Shown here: one piece after another, positions 41,619 through 50,711 of the stretch
How the letters are laid out: the number at the start of each line of letters is the position of its first letter
Numbering within the stretch: the first letter of the stretch is position 1
Assembly: GCA_964611335.1 (NCBI GenBank)
Contig: CAZSXR010000002.1
Location: 62,001-126,000 of the forward strand
Direction: 5' to 3'
DNA length: 64,000 bases
DNA from: BOG-1112 sp964611335
Lineage (GTDB): Bacteria > Bdellovibrionota_B > Oligoflexia > Oligoflexales > Bog-1112
Program-made: the position numbers and the translations under genes
The notes under the pieces: generated by a model
The model's database searches: none
What the model was told of the DNA's origin: nothing
What the model saw: only the letters and a program-made list of their open reading frames with translations

Positions 41619-41647
41619 ATCCTATCGGATATTTTAGCTTTTAACAA
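41619..41647 (-). promoter_or_regulatory. tmRNA promoter
   Basis: On the minus strand TTGTTA (41647-41642) and TAGGAT (41624-41619) are 17 bp apart, ending 4 bp before the tmRNA 5' end. Short -10 to start distance, otherwise a good sigma-70 match. Confidence 0.6.
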
Positions 41648-41736
41648 AATGACGCGCATTAAGCTAGCGAGTTCTTTGAATCAAATATACGCTGGGAAGA
41701 TAGGAACTTGTCAAACTCACACAAAATGAAAACTGA

Positions 41737-42594
41737 ATGGATCTCGAAAAACAAAACAAACGCCTGCGTACTATAGTCTATGTGTGCCCCGTAGATCACA
41801 GTGGTACTTCCGTTTTTGTGAAAGGATGGATCGCTCCCAACGAGAAAGAAGCTCGTCCACTTATTCTCGTACATGACCTCGAGGACTCCCCAGATGACTA
41901 CATACTTTGCGCAGAAAAACTTGCAAACGAAGGTTTCAATGTCTACACCTTCGAACTTCGTATTCAAACAAAACGACTTCGCGGTTCTTCAAGGCTCGAT
42001 TTTCAAAGTCATGCAAGCGACCTTCTCCAAGTTGTCTCCTGGATCAAATACAAAGAAGGTGGACGTAAACCTATTATAGTCGGACAAGGTCTCGGAGCAC
42101 TCGTCTGCCTTTATTTTTCTCAAAATTTTAGTAAGTACATTTCTGCAATCGTGTTTGTATCTCCACTCTTTTCTATTCACGAAAATGTCTCTCCTTTCAA
42201 ACGTCTGCTCATCCGAACCCTTGCAAACGTAACTCCCTTTCTCGCAACCCCCGCATGGCTTTCCTTTGCTTTTTCAGAGCCATTAAAAAAAGACTCCAAA
42301 AAACGTAGACGTTTGCCTATATATTTCACTCAGGAACTTCTCAATTCGCTTTCAAGATCTCATAAGCTGTTTTCGAGACTCTCCCTCCCAACTTTGATTC
42401 TATGTCCAGATGTAGATTCCATTTGTCGCTATGACCTTTTAAAACGTTTGATTTCTAAACACAAAAACGAAGAGAAAATCTCTCTCGTTACTCTCGAGAC
42501 TTCAAATCATCAGATACTCAGTCAAAAAGAAGAATTCCTTAGCAGTGTGCTAAGCATATTAATCCCTTGGTTGAAGGTCTATGGAAACCCATAA
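41737..42594 (+). CDS. alpha/beta-hydrolase fold protein lacking the nucleophile Ser
   Basis: 285 residues similar to serine aminopeptidase S33/monoglyceride-lipase-like hydrolases. The oxyanion region reads LILVHDLEDSPDDY, the acid lies near CPDVDSICRYD and the His near SNHQILS. The nucleophile elbow, normally G-x-S-x-G, reads G116-Q-G-L-G120, so the catalytic Ser is Gly. Either it is not an esterase or it is a binding/scaffold derivative. It overlaps the next gene by 14 bp; no clear ribosome binding site is seen for this ATG. Confidence 0.75.
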   Translation: MDLEKQNKRLRTIVYVCPVDHSGTSVFVKGWIAPNEKEARPLILVHDLEDSPDDYILCAEKLANEGFNVYTFELRIQTKRLRGSSRLDFQSHASDLLQVVSWIKYKEGGRKPIIVGQGLGALVCLYFSQNFSKYISAIVFVSPLFSIHENVSPFKRLLIRTLANVTPFLATPAWLSFAFSEPLKKDSKKRRRLPIYFTQELLNSLSRSHKLFSRLSLPTLILCPDVDSICRYDLLKRLISKHKNEEKISLVTLETSNHQILSQKEEFLSSVLSILIPWLKVYGNP

Positions 42595-44983
42595 CAACAC
42601 AATAAAGAATTATCCCAAAGATCTCGCTTCAGAACTTTTTAAAATTAAAAAAACTCATTTCTTTTTTCGAATTGCCCTCCATTTCTTTTGTTCTTTTCTC
42701 TACGCATTAAGTATCAGTCTACTTTGGTATAAAATTAATCCCGAATCCATAATGAGTTCTCTGGTCATTGGCTTTGTATGTTTTTTACTCTTCGTTCTTT
42801 TAAGCACACTTAATAAAATCAAAGCCCCCGAGGAAAACTCTTTGCTCTTCACACTTGATAGAAAATTTCCCGATTTAAAAACTTCGATCTATGATCGAAA
42901 AATTTGGGATACCGAAGCTTTTCAAAGAGATTGGAAGGACAAATTAGAAGATCTATTTTCTGAAACAAAGATCTCTGAAAAAAAACAAACACTGAGTCAA
43001 CTCGGAGTGTTAATCCCAGCAATTGTCATCTCGTGTTCAATGTGGGCTTGGAACGGCTCCTATCTTTATGAAAGTTCTATCGCTCTCTTTAAAAGTTTTT
43101 CTCAAAGCGAAGCTACATTGCGTATCATTCAAGGCGGCATAAACCCTAATGACATTAGCATGCTACCGTTGAAAGCGAACAAAACATTAAACGTAACGCT
43201 TTCACAACTGAATCTTGTTGAAGTGGAATTCATTCCCACCAGCAGTGACTTTATCCCGAGTATTGAATTGAAAAAGAACTCCCCATCAGGAGAACTTCTT
43301 CAAAGTTTCCAAATGATCCAGACTCAGAATATGGGAACTTCCAAATTCAACATTCAATTTTCTGTAGCAGAGTCATCTTCTCTTTTCATTCCTCAATTTT
43401 CAGGGAGCTTTCCCCTTGCAAGTTTTTCTGTCGAAGAAGCTGCCGGTCCTAAAATTTCCTTAAAATCACAGTATCCTTTACCTGAACAGGTAGATGACGA
43501 CAAACCCCTAGAACTTGTCATCAAAGCGGAATCTAAAATCCCATTACACTCCATCAACTTATTAATTCGTGTGAACGGACGCCGCATTCGTGAACCTATT
43601 TATGCAATAAATGAGTCCGATACTTACACTTTAGAAACCCAGCAATCTCTCGCCCTAGAGAAGTATATTGATCAGGACTTTGCAAAAATTGAAATCGTTG
43701 CGGAAGCCACCGATCAATCCACCCCTACCGCTCTTGTAGGTTTCAGCAAACCCCTCATCATTCAAACCATTAGTACTTATGGAAAATACCGGAAGACGCT
43801 TTCCTCTTTACGATCACTCAAAGAGAAGTTGGATTCTGCAATTTCTCAATCTCGTTCAACTGTCGATAAATATTCAGACTCAGAGATGGAAAATATTCAG
43901 AAAGAAACAAATGAAAGTCCTTTTTTCGACGGAAGAGATCGTCATCGTGTCGAAAAGATGCGTGAAGGGCTCAAACAAAATGAAAAGCAACCAGATCTCA
44001 AATCGGTTTATAAGATTTCACAAGATCTAAGCCGTTTTCTGCAAGAACATGAAATGCTCGATGATCGAGAACGGGATCGTGATTTCTTTGTTGCTGCACG
44101 GGGGCTTTCCCACCTCATGGAAGAAAACAGTGTGTCGACCAAACTTGCAGAAGAAAAAATGCTCGGTTTTCTTTCGGAAAGAGAAAAACGGTGGAAAGTT
44201 CGAGTAGATAGATTGTCTCACCCCGAACATTTAAAAAGAAGTCAGAATGTTTTGAAAGATAGGCATTTTACAAAGCAGGTTGAAAATATGATTGCTAAAA
44301 ATGTGCCTGAAAATACAAATCGAAACAAAGATGCTCTGAGAAATTTAACAGAGATGGCATCTTATTATAGACAGTGGATTAACGAACTCGAAGCAGAAGA
44401 AGACAAAGACCAATCTGAGTTAGATAAAGAACGAAAAAATGGTCTCAGTTCGGCAGAAGATGATTTGAAAACTTTACAAAGAAGACAGCTTGAAATTTCT
44501 AGAACACTACATAATTCCGAAGCTCAATCTCAGGAGGATTTGAAAACAAGATGGCCTGTTGCACGCATGCATCAGAATGCTAACATTCAAGATGCAAAAA
44601 AGTTAGAAGATAAATTGAGTGCTTTAAGTTCCCGCTCTGCAGAAAGATTAAGCGCTGCAAAAGAGGCTATGAATCTCACAGAGCAGAATGGGGAGCTGTC
44701 TGATTTTTCCCAAGCGGAGAGTTTTTCAGATCTCGCAGGCCGTTTACTACATGAAGCTTCGAACATGACAAAAGAAGAACAACAAATGAAGAGGCAGGCT
44801 TATCGCAGCGGTTCGGATAAGTATTATGGGCAAACAGTTGTAGGCGGGGACGTGGAGATTGAGCATGAATATAGGGTAGACCCTCGCTATCGTGAAGATG
44901 TACTCGACGAAGTTCTTAAATCCGACTATCAAGGGGATAATAGAACTCTTTTAGACAATTTCCTCAAAAGAATTATTCGATGA
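42581..44983 (+). CDS. large membrane-anchored coiled-coil protein (DUF4175-like build)
   Basis: 800 residues. Two membrane helices at about 27-70 and a third near 130-150, then a beta-rich periplasmic part (about 165-395, with repeated SLKSQYPLPEQVDDDKPLELVIK-type domains visible as PLELVIKAESKIP), then a long charged helical/coiled-coil C-terminus (400-800) rich in Glu, Lys and Arg. The layout resembles DUF4175 proteins, but I cannot confirm the family. Coupled to both neighbours by overlaps (14 bp and 4 bp). Confidence 0.6.
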   Translation: METHNNTIKNYPKDLASELFKIKKTHFFFRIALHFFCSFLYALSISLLWYKINPESIMSSLVIGFVCFLLFVLLSTLNKIKAPEENSLLFTLDRKFPDLKTSIYDRKIWDTEAFQRDWKDKLEDLFSETKISEKKQTLSQLGVLIPAIVISCSMWAWNGSYLYESSIALFKSFSQSEATLRIIQGGINPNDISMLPLKANKTLNVTLSQLNLVEVEFIPTSSDFIPSIELKKNSPSGELLQSFQMIQTQNMGTSKFNIQFSVAESSSLFIPQFSGSFPLASFSVEEAAGPKISLKSQYPLPEQVDDDKPLELVIKAESKIPLHSINLLIRVNGRRIREPIYAINESDTYTLETQQSLALEKYIDQDFAKIEIVAEATDQSTPTALVGFSKPLIIQTISTYGKYRKTLSSLRSLKEKLDSAISQSRSTVDKYSDSEMENIQKETNESPFFDGRDRHRVEKMREGLKQNEKQPDLKSVYKISQDLSRFLQEHEMLDDRERDRDFFVAARGLSHLMEENSVSTKLAEEKMLGFLSEREKRWKVRVDRLSHPEHLKRSQNVLKDRHFTKQVENMIAKNVPENTNRNKDALRNLTEMASYYRQWINELEAEEDKDQSELDKERKNGLSSAEDDLKTLQRRQLEISRTLHNSEAQSQEDLKTRWPVARMHQNANIQDAKKLEDKLSALSSRSAERLSAAKEAMNLTEQNGELSDFSQAESFSDLAGRLLHEASNMTKEEQQMKRQAYRSGSDKYYGQTVVGGDVEIEHEYRVDPRYREDVLDEVLKSDYQGDNRTLLDNFLKRIIR

Positions 44984-45285
44984 TCGAACACAAGCTTGAT
45001 AAAGAACAACTCGCCCATAGAATTTCAGAATGGGGTCAAGATTTAGTCACAGGACGTCAAATCTACCTACGTTTGCATAAACTTCTTCCAGCGCGTTATA
45101 AGGAAATTGTAAGTCAAATACGTAGAGTTAGTCGCTCTTCGAAAGCTACCCGCTTAGCTTTGCTTGATGATAAATATCTCGCACACATCGATGAGTTATG
45201 CGACTTAGGACACACCCTTCTCCATACAAAAATACAACGCGATACACATCTCATGCTTTTCAAATGCAAATCCCAAAAATTATAA
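44980..45285 (+). CDS. hypothetical protein, third gene of the membrane cluster
   Basis: 101 residues, basic and helical, no membrane segment. Start ATG overlaps the preceding stop (ATGA). No family recognised; function presumably tied to the 800-residue protein. Confidence 0.55.
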   Translation: MIEHKLDKEQLAHRISEWGQDLVTGRQIYLRLHKLLPARYKEIVSQIRRVSRSSKATRLALLDDKYLAHIDELCDLGHTLLHTKIQRDTHLMLFKCKSQKL

Positions 45286-45325
45286 AAATTACAGTTTTTT
45301 AAGAAAGTCTTTGATAAGTTCTCAT

Positions 45326-45377
45326 ATGTTTCTACGCGAGAGCTTCGACTGAGATCTCTCACTGCTTTCGAGATGAC
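45326..45377. repeat. REP-like dispersed sequence, copy 2
   Basis: ATGTTTCTACGCGAGAGCTT, CTGAGATCTCTC and GAGATGAC, matching the copy at 41026. Confidence 0.6.
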
Positions 45378-45422
45378 GGAACTTTAACATGTGCTTACGA
45401 TAGTCACATATGGGAGGGGAAT

Positions 45423-47324
45423 ATGACCCAAGTTCTATTTGCTTTGCTTTCTATCTCTGTATTTTCTTTCTTTGCCTACTCTTTAAGACGCCGCTGGTTA
45501 CAGATCACGAGTGTTGGACAGGGCGTTGAAGAAATGCGCTTCGACAATGTCTTTCAGCGATTGAAAGACGTTTTTGTCGAAGGCCTCTTGCAAAGACGCA
45601 TGTATACAGATCTGCCTGCTGCGTTTATGCATTTACTTATTTTTTGGGGATTTTTCATCGTATCTTTGGGCACTTTGGAAACTTTACTCAGTGGCATTTT
45701 TCCCTCATTGACACTGCGCTCTCTCTTAGGAAGCGAACATACACTTTATAAAATTTATGCAGTCAGCCAAGAATGGACGAACACGATTGTTGCTCTCGCC
45801 ATTTTTTATGCAATCGGTCGTCGCCTGTTTTTTCCTCCTAAAAGATTTTCAACTCTTTCCAAAAGTTCACGCAAAGACGCGTATATAGTGTTGAGTTTAA
45901 TCGGTGGATTAGTCACGACAGCTCTTTTCTACATAAAAACAGAGACTGCGGGAATGCAATCTTTCTCAACATTTTTCTGGTGGTCTCATGTTTTCATTCT
46001 TTTTAGTTTCACCTGTTTCTTACCTTATTCCAAACATCAGCATTTAATTTGGGTATGGCCCAATATTTTCTTCAAAAGCCATAAGGGAACAGGACGCTTG
46101 CGTCCAATGCAATTTGCAGAAGATGCAGAATCTTTCGGTGTAGGGAATGCTCATGGTTTTACTTGGAAACAAATGTTAGATGGAATGTCATGTGTTGAAT
46201 GCGGGCGCTGCACTGCAGTATGTCCTGCAAACAGCACAGGGAAGACATTAAATCCTCGTTTGATTATCAACAACATCAAGGAATCGATGATAGATGCCAC
46301 TCACAATCCCGTCGAAAAAAGAAAAACTCTCATTGGAGACTTGATCACTCCCGAAGAGTTATGGGCCTGCACAACGTGCGGAGCTTGCATGCAAGCATGC
46401 CCCCTACATATCGAACATATACCTGCAATTATAGATATGCGTAGGTACATGACAATGACGGAAGGAAATGTCCCCGCAGAGCTTCAAACAACTTTGCAAA
46501 ATATTGAGTCTCAATCCAATCCTTGGGGTTTTAGCAATCAGAAAAGAGCAGAGTGGGCTCAAGGGTTAAATGTCAAAACAATGGCAGAAACACAGGGTGA
46601 CGTCGAATATCTCTTCTGGGTTGGTTGCGCAGGTTCTTTTGACGAACGTTATAAAAAAGTAACTCGTTCGATTGCATCTCTTCTAAATGAGGCAAAAGTG
46701 AGTTTTGCAATTTTAGGAACAGAAGAAAAATGCAACGGAGACACCGCACGACGAGCTGGAAATGAATATCTAGCAGATTCACAAATTAGAGAAAACATAG
46801 AGTCCTTTAAAAAATACAAAGTAAAAAAAGTTGTGACAGGCTGTCCTCACTGCTTTAATACTATTAAAACAGAATATCCTGATTTTGGATTTGAACCTGA
46901 AGAAGTTTTGCATCACAGTGAATTTTTAACTCGATTGATTCAAGAGAAAAAAATTACACCGAAAACGGGTGTTGTTGAAAGTTTGACTTATCATGATTCC
47001 TGTTATTTAGGACGTCATAATGATGTTTATGAAGAGCCTAGAAAAGTTCTAGCAAGTTCTGCTAAAGACAATCTTGTACGTGAGATGCCACGTAACAAAG
47101 AAAATGGTTTCTGTTGCGGTGCGGGTGGTGCACGTATGTGGATGGAAGAGACCAAAGGTGAACGCGTAAATGTGAACAGAGCAAAAGAAGCTCTGCAAAG
47201 TGGTGCAAAAACTATAGCAACAGCATGTCCGTTTTGTATGACGATGATGAGAGATGGTGTGGCTTCACAAAATAAAGAGAAAGAAGTAGAGGTTATGGAT
47301 ATTGCGGAGTTATTAAATTCCTGA
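45423..47324 (+). CDS. membrane-bound Fe-S oxidoreductase (HdrD/GlpC/NarI-like)
   Basis: 633 residues. The N-terminal part (1-210) has about five membrane helices in NarI/DsrM style. Two 4Fe-4S clusters follow: CVECGRCTAVCPANS near 258-272 and CTTCGACMQACPLH near 318-331. Two CCG domains are visible as VGCAGSFDERYKK, GCPHCFNTIK, YHDSCYLGRHN and FCCGAGGARMWME. It probably passes electrons between the quinone pool and a cytoplasmic or ETF-type partner. GGGAGGGG lies just before the ATG. Confidence 0.88.
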   Translation: MTQVLFALLSISVFSFFAYSLRRRWLQITSVGQGVEEMRFDNVFQRLKDVFVEGLLQRRMYTDLPAAFMHLLIFWGFFIVSLGTLETLLSGIFPSLTLRSLLGSEHTLYKIYAVSQEWTNTIVALAIFYAIGRRLFFPPKRFSTLSKSSRKDAYIVLSLIGGLVTTALFYIKTETAGMQSFSTFFWWSHVFILFSFTCFLPYSKHQHLIWVWPNIFFKSHKGTGRLRPMQFAEDAESFGVGNAHGFTWKQMLDGMSCVECGRCTAVCPANSTGKTLNPRLIINNIKESMIDATHNPVEKRKTLIGDLITPEELWACTTCGACMQACPLHIEHIPAIIDMRRYMTMTEGNVPAELQTTLQNIESQSNPWGFSNQKRAEWAQGLNVKTMAETQGDVEYLFWVGCAGSFDERYKKVTRSIASLLNEAKVSFAILGTEEKCNGDTARRAGNEYLADSQIRENIESFKKYKVKKVVTGCPHCFNTIKTEYPDFGFEPEEVLHHSEFLTRLIQEKKITPKTGVVESLTYHDSCYLGRHNDVYEEPRKVLASSAKDNLVREMPRNKENGFCCGAGGARMWMEETKGERVNVNRAKEALQSGAKTIATACPFCMTMMRDGVASQNKEKEVEVMDIAELLNS

Positions 47325-47369
47325 CCCAAGTCTGGAGATTAACCCATAGTCTTGTGATCATATATAGTC

Positions 47370-47420
47370 TTGGAGGAGCGACGGTTCCCTTGCCCCTCCA
47401 AACCTCCCTCTCCTTTTTTT
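47370..47420. terminator. possible bidirectional terminator between convergent genes
   Basis: TTGGAGG and CCTCCAA form a 7-bp stem around an 18-nt loop, followed 12 bp later by eight T. Moderate quality. Confidence 0.45.
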
Positions 47421-48349
47421 TAGGATTTCAACTGATGAACAGCATCAACCAATTTTGAACAATTGATCAGTGTCGTTTCCGAAGGAAGCCATCTTTTTGC
47501 TAGATTGCAAAGAACAGAACCCGGACCTACTTCCACAAAAAAACTGCATTTGTTCTCAAGTGCAGTTTCCATTGTCTTAGTCCATAGAACAGGATGGTCG
47601 ATCTGTTCTATAAGCAGTTCAATTTTATAAGGCTGTTCTATTGAGCCTGTAAGATTGGCAATCACTGGAAGGGGTGAATCTTTTAAAGCAATATCATTTA
47701 AAATCGGAGCCATCTTATCTTTAGCAGGCGTCATCAGGGACGAATGAAAAGGAGCACTCACTGGTAATAGTTTTGCTCTAATTTTCTGTGCTGCTAGAAG
47801 ATCTATAACTTCGAGAACTTCTTTTTTTGAACCGGAAATAATCTGCTGCGTAGGACTGTTGAAATTGACAACCTCTACACTTCCTGAAGAGTTCTCAGAG
47901 ACATTCTTGCAAATCTCAAGAAGTTTGCGCTCTTCACCACTCAGTATGGCTGCCATAGCGCCTTTGCCTTCAGGAACAGCAACTTGCATAGCTTCTCCGC
48001 GAAGTTTCACAAGCAAAACTGCATCCCAAAGCGTGAGTTTACCGCTCGCTACAAGAGCGGAATACTCGCCTAGGCTGTGTCCGGCTAAAATTTCAGGGTG
48101 AAAATTGGCTTCTTTGGAGAGGACTTCAAACATCGCTACGCTGACGGTCAAAATGCAAGGCTGCTGGTTGGCTGTCAGCTGGAGCTTCTCTTCGGGTCCT
48201 TCATTGCAGAGCTGTCTTATAGGGAGATGAGTCGCATCTTCAGCTTCTTCGAAAAGAAGCTTGGTCGCCGGAAACTGTTCAATTAATTCCTTTGCCATTC
48301 CAACGGATTGCGACCCCTGGCCGGGGAACATCGCCAAAGCTCTTTTCAT
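47420..48349 (-). CDS. fabD: malonyl-CoA:ACP transacylase
   Basis: Loads malonyl groups on acyl carrier protein for fatty acid synthesis. 309 residues, full length; MFPGQGSQSVGMAKEL at the N-terminus, nucleophile Ser92 in AGHSLGEYSALVA, catalytic-site Arg in KLRGEAMQ and His in SAPFHSSLM (about 200). It follows rpmF by 3 bp; the plsX and fabH genes usually found between these two are absent here. Confidence 0.97.
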   Translation of the reverse strand: MKRALAMFPGQGSQSVGMAKELIEQFPATKLLFEEAEDATHLPIRQLCNEGPEEKLQLTANQQPCILTVSVAMFEVLSKEANFHPEILAGHSLGEYSALVASGKLTLWDAVLLVKLRGEAMQVAVPEGKGAMAAILSGEERKLLEICKNVSENSSGSVEVVNFNSPTQQIISGSKKEVLEVIDLLAAQKIRAKLLPVSAPFHSSLMTPAKDKMAPILNDIALKDSPLPVIANLTGSIEQPYKIELLIEQIDHPVLWTKTMETALENKCSFFVEVGPGSVLCNLAKRWLPSETTLINCSKLVDAVHQLKS

Positions 48350-48352
48350 GCG

Positions 48353-48580
48353 TTAGCTCGCGGATGATGTATCGATAGATTCCGCTGAGTTTAAGTCGTT
48401 GAACATTCTTGGTTCAACGGCTTGCTGCCCTTTGTAGTGTCCACAGGAGGGGCATGCACGATGAGGCATTCTTACTTCTTTGCAATTTGGGCAGCTTGAA
48501 AGGCTTTTTGCTTTCAAAGCATGATGGGAACGACGCTGATCTCTTCGTGAGGAAGAAGTCCGGTACTTTGGTACTGGCAT
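48353..48580 (-). CDS. rpmF: 50S ribosomal protein L32
   Basis: 75 residues. Basic start MPVPKYRTSSSRRDQRRSHH, zinc ribbon with CPNC and CPSCG (both CxxC pairs retained), and a C-terminal acidic/Ser extension longer than in most L32. First gene of rpmF-fabD. Confidence 0.97.
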   Translation of the reverse strand: MPVPKYRTSSSRRDQRRSHHALKAKSLSSCPNCKEVRMPHRACPSCGHYKGQQAVEPRMFNDLNSAESIDTSSAS

Positions 48581-48894
48581 AGCTATTTTCCTTAAGAAAA
48601 ATGGATATTAATGGTTCTTATGGGCCCCGTATGAGGCAAGAAGACTCATCTCTTATATAATCAGAGTCTTCGCTTTGCAAGTCTTGGCTGATCTTGACAG
48701 AGACTTTGACCAAAGTTTGACCGAGAATATTGCATTATTCCCCCTTTGAAGCTAATTTGGTCTAGCCTTCAAGCTTCATTCTGAGTTAAGAATCGAACTT
48801 CGAATTTTCAACAACGTAAGTCCCTGCCAACAAAAGGTGTGTTTCGTTGAGAAACATCATGGGGGACTGACACAAACCTTTTGAGAGGAAAGCT
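48581..48894 (+). promoter_or_regulatory. leader of the rpsB operon
   Basis: 314 bp between divergent rpmF and rpsB. Near the gene, AGTCCC (48819) pairs with GGGACT (48863) and encloses TGTTTC-GTTGA-GAAACA (48840-48856): a structured 5' UTR that could bind S2. Upstream, three TTGAC motifs lie close together around 48694-48715; one may serve as -35. GAGAGG precedes the ATG. Confidence 0.5.
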
Positions 48895-49692
48895 ATGCCA
48901 GTGAATATTACGATGAGTGAATTGATTGAAGCCGGTGCCCACTACGGTCACCAGGCACGCCGCTGGAACCCAAACATGCGTCCCTATATCTTCGGGGAAC
49001 GCAACGGTATCCACATCATCGACCTTCAAAAAACAGTACGATCCCTAAAAAAAGCCTGTGAGTTTATTGAACACCTGACATCCAAAGGTGGACATGTTCT
49101 TTTCGTAGGAACAAAGCGTCAAGCTCGCGACACAGTTGCAGAGCATGCACAACAGTGTGGAATGTACTACGTCAACTTCCGATGGTTGGGTGGAACACTC
49201 ACCAACTACAACACGATGAAACAAAGCATCAGCCGTCTTCGTCGCCTTGAAAAAATGGCAACAGATGGAACTTTTGACAAGTTGATCAAGAAAGAAGTTC
49301 TCAATCTTGAACGTACACGTGAGAAGTTGGAAAGAAACTTAGGCGGTATCAAAGATATGCCTGGTCTTCCTAAAGCTATCTTCATCACAGATGCACACAA
49401 AGAACACATTGCTATTCAAGAAGCAAAAAAATTGAATATTCCAATCGTTGCTATCACAGATACAAACTGTGATCCAACCGGCATCGATTATATCATTCCT
49501 GGTAACGATGATAGTTTGAAGTCTTTGAAAATCTTTATCGAAGCCGTTGCAAAAGCATGTGCTGAAGGTAAGAGCCGTCGTAAAACGCACGGAGATGAAA
49601 AACCTTCTTATGCAACACAAGAAGGGACCATCTTTGACAAAGAAGGTCACTCTGTTAAAGTTGTTAAGAAAAAAGACAAAGATTTAGCTTAA
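48895..49692 (+). CDS. rpsB: 30S ribosomal protein S2
   Basis: 265 residues, full length with the conserved blocks EAGAHYGHQARRWNPNM, FVGTKRQARD, WLGGTLTN and AITDTNCDP. Its basic/acidic tail after residue 230 is species-specific. First gene of rpsB-tsf-pyrH-frr, separated from tsf by 80 bp with two hairpins. Confidence 0.98.
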   Translation: MPVNITMSELIEAGAHYGHQARRWNPNMRPYIFGERNGIHIIDLQKTVRSLKKACEFIEHLTSKGGHVLFVGTKRQARDTVAEHAQQCGMYYVNFRWLGGTLTNYNTMKQSISRLRRLEKMATDGTFDKLIKKEVLNLERTREKLERNLGGIKDMPGLPKAIFITDAHKEHIAIQEAKKLNIPIVAITDTNCDPTGIDYIIPGNDDSLKSLKIFIEAVAKACAEGKSRRKTHGDEKPSYATQEGTIFDKEGHSVKVVKKKDKDLA

Positions 49693-49751
49693 AGAGTTGG
49701 TTTTAAAAAACCGTTCTCTTTTTCAATCGCATTCGCACCGAAAGGTGCGTT
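49693..49751 (+). terminator. two hairpins between rpsB and tsf
   Basis: AGAG-TT-GGTTTT with AAAACC-GTT-CTCT followed by TTTTT (from 49693), then CGCACC-GAAA-GGTGCG followed by TTTATT (49735). The first looks like a partial terminator tuning tsf relative to rpsB, the second may be a processing or stability hairpin. Confidence 0.55.
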
Positions 49752-49772
49752 TATTATATTAGGGAGATTATT

Positions 49773-50663
49773 ATGATTACAGCTGCTCAAGTTAAAGAAC
49801 TACGCGAAGCAACAGGCGTGGGAATGATGGAGTGCAAGAAAGCACTAGAAGAATCTGCTGGTGACATGAAGAAAGCTCTCACATTTTTGAGAGAAAAAGG
49901 GCTCGCGAAAGCTGCTAAGAAATCAGGACGCGTTGCAGCAGAAGGTGTCGTTGCATTTGCATTGAGTGCAGACCAATCCGAAGCTGCTATTATCGAGCTG
50001 AATTGCGAAACAGATTTCGCAGGAAAGAACCAATCTTTCCGCGATATGTCAAAGCAACTTGCACAACTCGCTTTGAGTAAAAAACTCAACTCTGTTGAAG
50101 AGATGAAAAAACAAAAACTCACAAATAACGATGTGGATACAGAGTTGGTTCAACTTGTTTCTACAATCGGTGAGAACATCAATTTGAGACGCGTGCAATA
50201 CATCAAAGCAAACAACGGATTTGTAGTAGCCTACAATCACATGCAGGGAAAAATTGGATCTTTGGTTGTTCTTGAAGGCAATAAAGATGACAAATCTCTT
50301 GAAATTGGCGCAGATGTCGCAATGCATGTTGCTGCTACAGCACCTCGTTTCTTAGATCGCAGCCAAGTTTCAGCTGAAGTTCTCGAAGAAGAGAGAAAAA
50401 TTCTCCGCAAGCAGATCATCGAACAAGGTAAGTCTCCAGAGATGGCAGAAAAAATTCTTCTCGGTCAGATGAATAAATTCTATGCGGATTCTTGTCTTCT
50501 CGATCAACCTTTTGTTAAAGAACCTAAACTTTCTGTAAGTCAGTACTTAAAGAACAGTGGTAGTTCTGTGACATTAAAACAGTTTGTACGCTTTCAATTA
50601 GGTGAAGGCATCGAAGTGACAAAGGGTGACTTCGAACAAGAAGTCGCATCACTGATCAAGTAA
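49773..50663 (+). CDS. tsf: elongation factor Ts
   Basis: Guanine-nucleotide exchange factor for EF-Tu. 296 residues with the N-terminal UBA part and TGVGMMECKKAL, GDMKKALTFLREKG, and the core IIELNCETDFAGKN with the conserved TDFA. AGGGAG upstream of the ATG. Ends at a strong terminator. Confidence 0.98.
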   Translation: MITAAQVKELREATGVGMMECKKALEESAGDMKKALTFLREKGLAKAAKKSGRVAAEGVVAFALSADQSEAAIIELNCETDFAGKNQSFRDMSKQLAQLALSKKLNSVEEMKKQKLTNNDVDTELVQLVSTIGENINLRRVQYIKANNGFVVAYNHMQGKIGSLVVLEGNKDDKSLEIGADVAMHVAATAPRFLDRSQVSAEVLEEERKILRKQIIEQGKSPEMAEKILLGQMNKFYADSCLLDQPFVKEPKLSVSQYLKNSGSSVTLKQFVRFQLGEGIEVTKGDFEQEVASLIK

Positions 50664-50671
50664 ACAACAAG

Positions 50672-50698
50672 GCCCTGGGTTATCCAGGGCTTTTTTTT
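50672..50698 (+). terminator. terminator after tsf
   Basis: GCCCTGG-GTTAT-CCAGGGC followed by eight T, a textbook rho-independent terminator only 14 bp before the pyrH start, so pyrH must use read-through or a promoter inside tsf. Confidence 0.88.
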
Positions 50699-50711
50699 GG
50701 GAGTATGCGTG

